Assembly (NCBI GenBank): GCA_030044455.1
Contig: JASHVU010000759.1
Location: forward strand, 1-23,865
Source: Acidobacteriaceae bacterium
GTDB lineage: Bacteria > Acidobacteriota > Terriglobia > Terriglobales > Acidobacteriaceae
Length of the DNA: 23,865 bases
Direction of reading: 5' to 3'
The notes beneath the pieces are model-generated. The model worked only from the letters and a program-made list of their open reading frames with translations, ran no database searches and had not been told where the DNA came from. The first letter of the stretch is position 1; the number at the start of each line of letters is the position of its first letter. Shown here piece by piece: positions 14,392-21,771 of this stretch. The position numbers and the translations under genes were made by a program.

Positions 14392-14988
14392 ATCGCACTC
14401 GATAAACGTTCGGCCAAGTCCTTTATCCGCATCAACGATCGCATTCGCGCCCGCGAAATCCGCGTCATCGACGAAAACGGCGAACAACTGGGGATCCTGG
14501 CGCCCTTTGAGGCGTTGAAGATCGCTCGCGAGCGTGGTTTGGACCTGGTTGAGGTTTCACCAACCGCCGTTCCACCCGTCTGCCGCATACAGGACTATGG
14601 GCGCTATCTCTATGAAAAAGAGAAGAGCGAGCGCGCGGCCCGCAAGAAGCAGAAGGTCATCACCATCAAGGAAGTCAAGTTTTCGGTCACTGTGGACGAG
14701 CATGACTACCAGACCAAGAAGAACCAGGCCGTTCGTTTTCTCACTGAGGGCGACAAGGTAAAGGCGAGCCTGCGCTTCCGCGGCCGCCAGATGGCCCACC
14801 GCGAACTTGGCTATAACATCATCAACCGCCTCATCATGGATATAGGCGAGGCCGGTGTCGTCGAGTTCATGCCGCGCATGGAAGGCACCATTCTCCACGC
14901 CATCCTTGCCCCATCGAAGAAGGACGCACCCAAACCCCGGCCGCCGCAACCGCCGGCTCCGCCTCGCCCGTCTGCGCCGCAAGCATAG
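14392..14988 (+). CDS. infC: Translation initiation factor IF-3, ATC start
   Basis: IF-3 binds the 30S subunit, blocks premature 50S joining and rejects wrong start codons. The start is read at ATC 14392 because GGAGGAG (14381-14387) lies four bases before it and the frame then gives MALDKRSAKSFIRINDRIRA and EIRVIDENGEQLGILAPFEA, the normal IF-3 N-terminal domain. No ATG, GTG or TTG lies near that site; the first conventional one is a TTG at 14515, inside the domain, which would remove 41 conserved residues. The C-terminal domain (RKKQKVITIKEVKF, KVKASLRFRGRQMAHRELG) is complete. The 198-residue protein ends in a Pro-rich tail (about 172-198). Use of a rare codon fits known infC autoregulation in other bacteria. 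Confidence 0.94.
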   Translation: MALDKRSAKSFIRINDRIRAREIRVIDENGEQLGILAPFEALKIARERGLDLVEVSPTAVPPVCRIQDYGRYLYEKEKSERAARKKQKVITIKEVKFSVTVDEHDYQTKKNQAVRFLTEGDKVKASLRFRGRQMAHRELGYNIINRLIMDIGEAGVVEFMPRMEGTILHAILAPSKKDAPKPRPPQPPAPPRPSAPQA

Positions 14989-14993
14989 GTGAA

Positions 14994-15035
14994 TGCAGGT
15001 TGATGCCAAGCGATCTTCCCAGATCGCAGCCTGCA
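14994..15035. terminator. Two-tier hairpin between convergent infC and TPR gene
   Basis: An inner stem GCGATCT/AGATCGC (15010-15016 with 15021-15027, loop TCCC) sits within an outer stem TGCAGG/CCTGCA (14994-14999 with 15030-15035). It fills most of the 58-base gap between two converging stop codons. A role as a bidirectional terminator is inferred from position. Confidence 0.5.
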
Positions 15036-15046
15036 AATTCCAAGTG

Positions 15047-16231
15047 TCACTGCGCTGTCTCCACGCCGGCGTCCCTCACAATGCCGGAGTCTCGCAGCGC
15101 GCGTCGCTCCGCGTTGAGTGCCGACGCGTGCAGCAACTCCACGCGATGCATTGCATCCGCAGCCTGTTGCGTCTGCCCTTCGGACTTGAGCGCCTTAGCC
15201 AGCAGGTAAAGCGAGCTCGAGTCGTCGGGGTTGAGCACCGTCGCCTTGCGCAGCAGAGGCTCGGCCGCCGACGCATCGCCGAGCAGAAGCTTCGCCTTTC
15301 CCATGTAAAAGTAAACCGCCCACGAGTCCGGAATGAGCCGTTCCGCATTCTCGAGGTAGGGGAGCCCATCTCGGTTCCGCCCCGCCTGCACCAGCATCGC
15401 GCCCAGGTAATATTGCGCGTCTCCGTCCTGCGGATCGGCCTCGATGGCGTGCCGCAACTCTTTCTCCGCGTCCACGTCCCGATGCGCGCCCAGGTAAGCT
15501 TTACCCAGTTCGCGATGCGCCTCAGGAAACTTCGGGTCCGCCGCCAGCACCGATTCGAATTCACCCGCAGCCTCTGTGTAGTCGGTTGCATCTGCATACG
15601 CTTTGCCCAGCAGGAAGTTCTTCTGCGCCGGCAGCGCGCCGCTTGCAAACAGCCGCGCAAAAGCTTCCTTGGCCTTCTCCTTCTGGGCTGCCTGCACATA
15701 GGCCAGACCAATCAGGTAAAGCGCCGCCGGGTCGGCACTATCACTCTCCGTCAGCGGCTCAAGCACCTCGATACCTTGCGCTGCGCGTCCGGTGAACATC
15801 AGGCACGTCGCCAGCAGCATGGTCACTCGCGCGTTCGGCGCGTCTTCCAGGTGCAGCGCGCGAAAGTAGGGAAGCGCATGCGTGTAGTCTTCCTGTTTCA
15901 GGTACGCAAGCCCAAGATTTAGCTCCGTCTCCCGCTGGTCGGGCCGAATGTTGAGCACTTTCTTGTACTCATCGATCGCCTCGGTATAGCGGCGCGTCTT
16001 CGAGTACAGAATCCCCAGGTTCGCAAGCGCGCTTACATTCCCGGGGTCGACTTTGAGAATCCTCCGGAATCCGGCCTCGGCCTCTGTGTATTTACCGGCC
16101 TGCATTGCCTGCACCGACGCTTCGAAGATCTGTTTCTCGATTGCCTCGTCGGCGGCGAACGCCGCGATTGGCCAAAGCAAAACGACGGCCAGTGCGATCC
16201 AACCGCGTCTCTTCTCGAAGGCTCGAATCAT
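15047..16231 (-). CDS. Exported TPR-repeat protein
   Basis: The product has 394 residues. The ATG at 16231 has GGTGAG upstream and opens a clear signal peptide: MIRAFEKRRG, hydrophobic WIALAVVLLWPIAA, cleavage near AFA|AD at about residue 26; an in-frame start 93 bases earlier would spoil it. The rest is about nine to ten tetratricopeptide repeats of 34 residues with W/L-G-Y-A-P spacing, for example AEAGFRRILKVDPGNVSALA and AIDEYKKVLNIRPDQRETEL. TPR arrays bind partner proteins. It lies 96 bases downstream of the Oar-like receptor on the same strand, so a role in assembly of, or uptake through, that receptor is plausible but unproven. Confidence 0.88.
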   Translation of the reverse strand: MIRAFEKRRGWIALAVVLLWPIAAFAADEAIEKQIFEASVQAMQAGKYTEAEAGFRRILKVDPGNVSALANLGILYSKTRRYTEAIDEYKKVLNIRPDQRETELNLGLAYLKQEDYTHALPYFRALHLEDAPNARVTMLLATCLMFTGRAAQGIEVLEPLTESDSADPAALYLIGLAYVQAAQKEKAKEAFARLFASGALPAQKNFLLGKAYADATDYTEAAGEFESVLAADPKFPEAHRELGKAYLGAHRDVDAEKELRHAIEADPQDGDAQYYLGAMLVQAGRNRDGLPYLENAERLIPDSWAVYFYMGKAKLLLGDASAAEPLLRKATVLNPDDSSSLYLLAKALKSEGQTQQAADAMHRVELLHASALNAERRALRDSGIVRDAGVETAQ

Positions 16232-16282
16232 GCTCACCAACTCACTGGCAGCATCGCATCCCTCACTCCAGCAAATCAAACT

Positions 16283-16307
16283 GGCCGGGCACATGCCATG
16301 CCCGGCC
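16283..16307 (-). terminator. Intrinsic terminator of the receptor gene
   Basis: GGCCGGGCA (16283-16291) and TGCCCGGCC (16299-16307) pair exactly around a 7-base loop. On the minus strand the stem is followed by AGTTTGATTTG, a short U-rich tail, 20 bases after the receptor stop. It separates the receptor from the TPR gene but could let part of the transcription through. Confidence 0.6.
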
Positions 16308-16327
16308 CATTTGAGTGATTCCATTCA

Positions 16328-19300
16328 TCAAAAATAGAACTTCCCGCCGAACTGTAATTCTCGCGGATCGCGATCGCCGGTAACCTGCCCCGATGAGCCG
16401 GCGTTTGCCCCGGAGAATGTGGTTCCGGCCACATCTGGCGCGGAAAGCGAGTTGTTCATGTTCGCCCACTGCGTGTGATTAAAGACGTTAAAGCCTTCGA
16501 ATCGCAACTGGAATCGCGTATTCTCGTTGATCGGAAAATTCTTCATCACCGCGACGTTCCAGTTATTGATGCCTGGTCCGTAAATCGTATTGCGATGGAA
16601 GTTGCCAAAAGTGCCATTGGCAGGAACAGCAAATACCGCCGGGTTATACCACATAGGGAACTGACCTGCCGGAACATTGTGGCTGTGCGACTCGGCCCAG
16701 GAGCCGCCGACGTAATCGGGCCGTATGTGGCCAAACCCTCCATTTCCCAGGTTCCCGGTTGCATTCAGGTCGCACGAGTCGGCGGTCGGCGAAGTGTTCC
16801 CCACGTTCAGGCAGGGCGTACCGCCCCAGAACTGCGTCGTTCCCGATATCTCCCAGTCACCGCCGACCTCCTGCACCAGCCTGTTGAAGTTCCTGAGCTC
16901 CGGAGTGTTATACACATACTGCGCGTTGAAGACATTTCTGCGATCGTAGCCCGCCGGAGCGTAAAACGCTTTCAGGTTACTGTAGTCCGGAATGGTATTC
17001 GCATCGGTGTCCACGTCCTCGAGATCGGTAACCTTTGCAAACGTATAGTCCACGTTCATTGTGAACGTATTGCTAAACCTGCGCATCGCCTTGAACTGCA
17101 GCGAGTTATACGCGGAACTTGCGCCCATATTCGTCATATTGATCGACGTATAGCCCTTGTAAGGCAAGATCGCCGCCGCGACGTTGTTTACGGCGCCCAG
17201 CGCTCCCGGGTTGATCACGTTTGTATATCCAAGTGGTAACTGCTCCAGCTCCTGGATATATATCTGGTGTCGCGACGTGTTTCCCACATAGGATGCGGTA
17301 ACTGCTACTTTCATCGGCAGCATCTGCTCCACTCCAAAGCTATATCCCGTCGTCGTCGGAATCATCCCCTTTGGCAGCACCGTCAGCACTCCGCTCGATG
17401 GAGTAAGTGGAGTTCCGCTCACCTCGGAAGTTGAGATATTGGCGATGTTTCCGCCATAAATTGTAGGCGTATATACGTTGGGCGGGTTACTGATTCCACC
17501 GAAGTTGAACGTGTTCTGCTGGTAGCGTTCGTAGAAGATCCCGTAACCCCCGCGAATCGCGGTCTTGCCGTCTCCAAACACATCCCACGCAAAGCCGAGA
17601 CGCGGCCCGATGTTGTCCCAGCGGTAATCCATTCCGCCTCTCGGCAGACCGTCGGTCCCTTCGCGCACCATGCCGTTATACGGGTTGCCGCTGTTCGGAA
17701 CAATCGAACCTTGCGTCGGTGGCTGTCCAGGCGTGTTCGGCGCGGTGTTGATGGTAACTGCCTGCGTGGGAAGATAGTCATCGGGTTCGAAGTAATACTG
17801 GTGATACTTTCCTGCCGTATAAGTTGGGCCCAGAAACTGGTAGCGCACCCCATAGTCCAGAGTTAGGCGCGGAGTTATCTTCCAGGTATCCTGTCCGTAC
17901 CCTTCAAACTGAAACATGTGGAAGTTTCCGAAGACATAAGCATTGGTCTGACTGGTTGTGGTCGCATTGCCAAGCAGCATATTGGCCATTCCGTTGTTGG
18001 CGTTGTTGGGATTCTGGTTGCTGGCAGAAAAGTTCAAAGCAACAGGCTCCTGCCAGGTCCCCTCCTGGCCATTTTCATTCAAATCAGCCATAAGTCCGAG
18101 CTTGATTACGTGGCTACGCCAGACCTTGGTCACGTCGTCGTTGGCAACCAGTGTATTACCTGTCGAAGTCCAACCGGGCGTGAAGACGCCAGTGCTTATG
18201 TAAGTTCCATCGGCGAGCGATGGCGCAATTCCATTTACATTCGTCGCGGGATACAGGTCGGTGAATGTCCATCCTTGCGCCGCTTTCTGATAGGCGGCCG
18301 CAGCGGTTCCGGGGACGACCTGAACGATCTGCGTCAAATGAAGCCACCCGACTGAAGCTTCGTTGGTCAATGTCGGCGAAATCACATTCGTCAACTCCCA
18401 TGCCCAGCTTTTGCCTGGTTTCTTCCTGTATTCGGGAACCACCGGGAAGCTGGGCCCGGAAAAGATGCCGAATGTCTCGTGTTCCTCCTGGCGGTCGTCC
18501 ACATACCGGAAAAAGGCATTCGCCTTCGGTCCAAACGTATAGTCCACGCGCAGCGCGTATTGGTTCTTATAGAACACATAGGTGTCCTGGAAGTTTACTT
18601 GTTCTTCGTCCCCGAAACCGTTGTTAAAAAGGTCCCGGTTGAAATTCCCCTTATATCCGGGCGAAATCTGGTTGATCATTGCCGCATACTGCGAGTTGAA
18701 TTGGGACGACGGAATTATATTGTCCTTGATCGGCGTCCCTCCAGTAACTTCTCCGGCCGAATCGTAAGTCACCGTACCGGGCATGAATGCTTGCCCGTTT
18801 TGCACTTGCCCAGCCGGCAGCACCGGTGCATTGGTCTGCGGGTCGCTTTGATAGCCCGGCACAACGATAGGCGTGCAGTTCCCGGTATATGGGCCGTTGT
18901 TGTAGTAAGTGCACATGGCGCCTGAGCGATACATGGGCTGCAGATTCGCCGAGGTCGCCATATTGCCGCTGGTATCGAGGCCCAGCATTTCGGGAACCGG
19001 CATGGTGTAATATGTTCCGCCGTTGGGCCGGCTGGATCGCGTACCCTCGTAGTTGAAAAAGAAAAATGCCTTCTTGTCGCTTCTCGGCGATATCTTTGGA
19101 ATCGGAATATAGCCGCCCGTATTTGCGCCAAATTGATTGAATTTCAGCACCGCGGTAGGCAAACCCTCGTGGTTGCTGAACCAGTCGTTCGCATCGAATG
19201 CTGTGTTGCGATCGAACTCATAGAGCGTACCGTGGTAACGCTGGCCGCCACTCTTGGTGTTCACCAGCACCATGACCCCGGGGCTCCGTCCGTACTCCGC

Positions 19301-20119
19301 ATTGTAATTACCGGTCAGCGTTTTGAACTGACCCACGGCATCGATGCTGAGGTCGGTGTATTCGCCGTCGTTTGCGCCGATGTCGGTATTAATAATCCCA
19401 TCGAGAAAGAAATTGTTATCCGTTCCACGCATTCCGTTGACATAGAAATCGTCGGTCTCGTTAAAGACCAGACGGAACTGCGACGAGTTGTTCGTTGTCA
19501 CTCCGCTTGTGGTAGTCAAGAGCGACTCAAAGTCGCGGCCGTTCAGTGGTTGCTCCTCCACCTGCCGCTGGTCGATGACGGCCGAGTTATTCGAGGTGCT
19601 GGTGTCAACCAGCGGTGTCTCAGCCGTCACGGTTACTGTTTCAGTGGTCCGTCCGACTGTCAGGGGCAGGTCGCCCAGGCCAAGCGTCTGATCCTGGTCG
19701 AGAACGATCCCCTTGCGTTCCAGAACCTCCCATCCTCGTGCGGTCACTTTGAGGTTATAAGTGGCCGCGGGAAGCGGAAGCAATTGAAACGTGCCGGTCG
19801 CGTCCGAGTTCGTTTCGCGAGTCAATACACTTGTGGCTGCGTTAAAAATCTGAACGTGCGCATTGGGAATGATAGCGCCCGAAGAGTCGACGACTCTTCC
19901 GTTAATAGTTCCTGTTTGCCCCTCAACGGGGGAAGCAAAACCAAATACGAGCATTAGTACGGCAATAGCCGGCAAGAAAGCGCCCGCCGACGAGAGAAAC
20001 CGGAAAAGCGTCCTATAACCTCTTCGAACAATGGTGTGTAAGGGGTTAGATCGTTCCATGCCGCTAGTTAGTAATTCCCGGCGGCCGTATATCTGATAAG
20101 AATTCAGCAATGCAAACAT
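16328..20119 (-). CDS. Oar-like TonB-dependent outer-membrane receptor
   Basis: This 1,263-residue protein should take up large molecules across the outer membrane. It has a long N-region, a hydrophobic signal segment (about residues 44-63, cleavage near VEG|QTG), a carboxypeptidase-regulatory beta-sandwich (about 70-150: GTINGRVVDSSGAIIPNAHV), a plug-like segment (VEEQPLNGRDFESLLTTTSG, then NGMRGTDNNFFLDGI) and a large C-terminal barrel with many aromatic strands. It ends in RELQFGGKFYF, an aromatic C-terminus as outer-membrane insertion requires. The ATG at 20119 has AGGAGGT eight bases upstream; an upstream ATG at 20158 and a downstream one at 20059 lack good sites. No SusD gene is adjacent. 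The substrate is unknown. Confidence 0.9.
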   Translation of the reverse strand: MFALLNSYQIYGRRELLTSGMERSNPLHTIVRRGYRTLFRFLSSAGAFLPAIAVLMLVFGFASPVEGQTGTINGRVVDSSGAIIPNAHVQIFNAATSVLTRETNSDATGTFQLLPLPAATYNLKVTARGWEVLERKGIVLDQDQTLGLGDLPLTVGRTTETVTVTAETPLVDTSTSNNSAVIDQRQVEEQPLNGRDFESLLTTTSGVTTNNSSQFRLVFNETDDFYVNGMRGTDNNFFLDGIINTDIGANDGEYTDLSIDAVGQFKTLTGNYNAEYGRSPGVMVLVNTKSGGQRYHGTLYEFDRNTAFDANDWFSNHEGLPTAVLKFNQFGANTGGYIPIPKISPRSDKKAFFFFNYEGTRSSRPNGGTYYTMPVPEMLGLDTSGNMATSANLQPMYRSGAMCTYYNNGPYTGNCTPIVVPGYQSDPQTNAPVLPAGQVQNGQAFMPGTVTYDSAGEVTGGTPIKDNIIPSSQFNSQYAAMINQISPGYKGNFNRDLFNNGFGDEEQVNFQDTYVFYKNQYALRVDYTFGPKANAFFRYVDDRQEEHETFGIFSGPSFPVVPEYRKKPGKSWAWELTNVISPTLTNEASVGWLHLTQIVQVVPGTAAAAYQKAAQGWTFTDLYPATNVNGIAPSLADGTYISTGVFTPGWTSTGNTLVANDDVTKVWRSHVIKLGLMADLNENGQEGTWQEPVALNFSASNQNPNNANNGMANMLLGNATTTSQTNAYVFGNFHMFQFEGYGQDTWKITPRLTLDYGVRYQFLGPTYTAGKYHQYYFEPDDYLPTQAVTINTAPNTPGQPPTQGSIVPNSGNPYNGMVREGTDGLPRGGMDYRWDNIGPRLGFAWDVFGDGKTAIRGGYGIFYERYQQNTFNFGGISNPPNVYTPTIYGGNIANISTSEVSGTPLTPSSGVLTVLPKGMIPTTTGYSFGVEQMLPMKVAVTASYVGNTSRHQIYIQELEQLPLGYTNVINPGALGAVNNVAAAILPYKGYTSINMTNMGASSAYNSLQFKAMRRFSNTFTMNVDYTFAKVTDLEDVDTDANTIPDYSNLKAFYAPAGYDRRNVFNAQYVYNTPELRNFNRLVQEVGGDWEISGTTQFWGGTPCLNVGNTSPTADSCDLNATGNLGNGGFGHIRPDYVGGSWAESHSHNVPAGQFPMWYNPAVFAVPANGTFGNFHRNTIYGPGINNWNVAVMKNFPINENTRFQLRFEGFNVFNHTQWANMNNSLSAPDVAGTTFSGANAGSSGQVTGDRDPRELQFGGKFYF

Positions 20120-20128
20120 CGTCCATGA

Positions 20129-20149
20129 CCTCCTGCGGTAAAACCGCAG
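20129..20149 (-). promoter_or_regulatory. Shine-Dalgarno overlapped by a short hairpin before the receptor
   Basis: On the minus strand CTGCGGT-AAA-ACCGCAG (20133-20149) forms a seven-pair stem, and the AGGAGG site (20129-20134) shares two bases with its 3' arm. Stem folding would partly hide the ribosome-binding site. This motif also decides the 20119 start. Confidence 0.45.
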
Positions 20150-20460
20150 ACAATGCATCCGGTGTTCTTGCGCACAGACAGCCCTATCCTGCAGCCCTGG
20201 ATCTACGATCCTAAGCGTCGGTGCTTAACGACAACTCTCGCGCATTCGAAGCGTTTTTGCGCACAGAACCGCGTTGACTCAAACGGCTCCGGCTGTTCAG
20301 GGTTTGTTGTGAGTGTAGTTAGTTACTTCAAGTCGTTTGCGTTATGTGATCTTGCAACTCGATTCATTGCTCGAAAGAAACCTCCTGATGAGCCTCATCA
20401 TATGCAAAGTCCAGGGGGAGTAACTCAAACGCACGGGCAGTGATCGCCCAATGACTTATA

Positions 20461-20490
20461 AAAATACATCGGCCAAGTAAGTCTCGTCAA
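20461..20490 (-). promoter_or_regulatory. Candidate distal promoter for the receptor gene
   Basis: On the minus strand TTGACG (complement of 20485-20490) and TATTTT (complement of 20461-20466) are 18 bases apart. The predicted transcript would have a leader of more than 300 nt before the receptor. Confidence 0.35.
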
Positions 20491-20731
20491 TTACCACTTT
20501 GACAATGCAGGCCGATACCACTGTTAAGCAGCGGGGGTCCAGTTCGGAAAGTAGGACGTTCACTGCGTGGAAAAGTCACCAAGATCAATCAATCCCAAAA
20601 GCGATTGTGCTCCGCAAAGCCTATCAATGCCGGCGATTCCGAGCAGGCAAAGATATCGACTGCCAATCGGAGCGCCACTTAGCCGTTCGATTTCGCGGGA
20701 TTAGTAACTTGTGTTGCGGTTTTTGATGTCA

Positions 20732-21580
20732 TCAATTCAACCAGCGCATGCCCATCAGCCAGTTTCCATTTCCTGGCGGCGGCAACGGCAGCACGATGTA
20801 GCCTTCGCGCCAATGGCCCTTTTCGCGCCGTGGAGCGTCACCCACAAAACGTACTGCTGCGATATCGCGTTCCGCAATTGCCAGGCCCGGCAGCCCAGCC
20901 ACAATCGCCTGCAGTTGATCGTGATTGGGCGGACGATTGCAGGTGATGGGCGCCACGGTATTGAGTCTGGCATAGGCCTCGGCCAGGTCACTCACCCGGG
21001 CGCGCCTTTTGCTGCACAGCGGCTTCAAGCCCAGCGACTTCCATGCCGCATGCGGGCAGCCCTCAATCAGCACCCGGTCTTCGAGCGCGGCAACCTGGCC
21101 CTGCGTCGAGAGCCGCCGCCAGCCGCGTCGGCACAAGCCGTCGTATACGTCCATACAAAACTCGGCAAAGGCGCGGTAAGTCCTGGGCATCACTACGCCC
21201 GGCAGCCCTATCTTGGTCGATGTGTTCAGCTGCCGTTCGCTTACCCGTGCATGCTCCAGCCTGTTCGCGTCCGACTTCCACGCCTGCGGCCCATTCAGCA
21301 CGATGGCGCGAATGCCACGCACGTTCGCCAGGTGATTCAATTGTCCGGCGAGAACCTCGGCGTCGACCGGGTTCGCGGCTTGCGGAGCGAGGGCAAACGG
21401 ACTCAGGCTGCTGTTCAACCCAGCGGCCGTGAAGCAAATGATTTCGCATTTCACGGTGCCCGGCTTCACGCTGGCACCATATGCGTCGACAAGGGGGGTT
21501 TGCGACATCACCCGATCGAGAATCACGATTCCAAGATCGGACCAGTTTCGGTGTGCGAGATCGACAGATAGGATAGCCAC
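20732..21580 (-). CDS. DUF429 predicted RNase H-like nuclease
   Basis: The product has 282 residues. DUF429 proteins are predicted nucleases of the RNase H/RuvC fold with no settled role. Seen are the opening strand with acidic residue D7 (AILSVDLAHRNWSD), the mid-protein LNGPQAWK segment around residue 96, E173 in LIEGCPHAAWKSLGL, and D221 in NHDQLQAIVAGL. The order and the 'E..P.aaWk.lG' motif are characteristic. In relatives the segment I would expect near residue 96 is DGPQGW-like, so N96 here may be a change in an active-site acid. The ATG has GGAG close upstream. It is divergent from the GH35 gene. Confidence 0.75.
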   Translation of the reverse strand: MAILSVDLAHRNWSDLGIVILDRVMSQTPLVDAYGASVKPGTVKCEIICFTAAGLNSSLSPFALAPQAANPVDAEVLAGQLNHLANVRGIRAIVLNGPQAWKSDANRLEHARVSERQLNTSTKIGLPGVVMPRTYRAFAEFCMDVYDGLCRRGWRRLSTQGQVAALEDRVLIEGCPHAAWKSLGLKPLCSKRRARVSDLAEAYARLNTVAPITCNRPPNHDQLQAIVAGLPGLAIAERDIAAVRFVGDAPRREKGHWREGYIVLPLPPPGNGNWLMGMRWLN

Positions 21581-21753
21581 GGCTCCAACCTAGCCCCGCG
21601 CCAGTGCCCGTGGCGCATCAAAGCTTCTCGAAGAAGCAAGTGTTGAACTGAATCGGAACGCGACTCCAAAATGGGAAGTGCTGCTGTCGCGCGTTGCGAA
21701 GTTGCGGCGCAGGCACGTCCACGAATGGATCGAGGAGCCGAACGGCCGAGCTG

Positions 21754-21762
21754 TGTTAGACT
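21754..21762 (+). promoter_or_regulatory. Extended -10 just before the GH35 gene
   Basis: TGT followed by TAGACT (21757-21762) ends nine bases before the ATG, implying a leader of only a few bases. No ribosome-binding site is evident, which agrees with a near-leaderless transcript. Confidence 0.3.
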
Positions 21763-21771
21763 CCGGGCGTT

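Larger units (their letters stand above)
20120..20731. other. Intergenic region between DUF429 gene and receptor
   Basis: These 612 bases contain no supported gene. The plus-strand open frames have no ribosome-binding site or family likeness. A candidate minus-strand promoter is at 20461-20490, and the receptor's ribosome-binding site with its hairpin is at 20129-20149. Confidence 0.5.

Noticed and set aside
14993..15922. Open frame of 309 codons on the plus strand
   Set aside because: It is antisense to the TPR gene, and its Arg/Gln/Leu-rich product mirrors the repeat codons.
19133..19957. Open frame of 274 codons on the plus strand
   Set aside because: It lies opposite the regulatory and plug domains of the receptor and has no family likeness.
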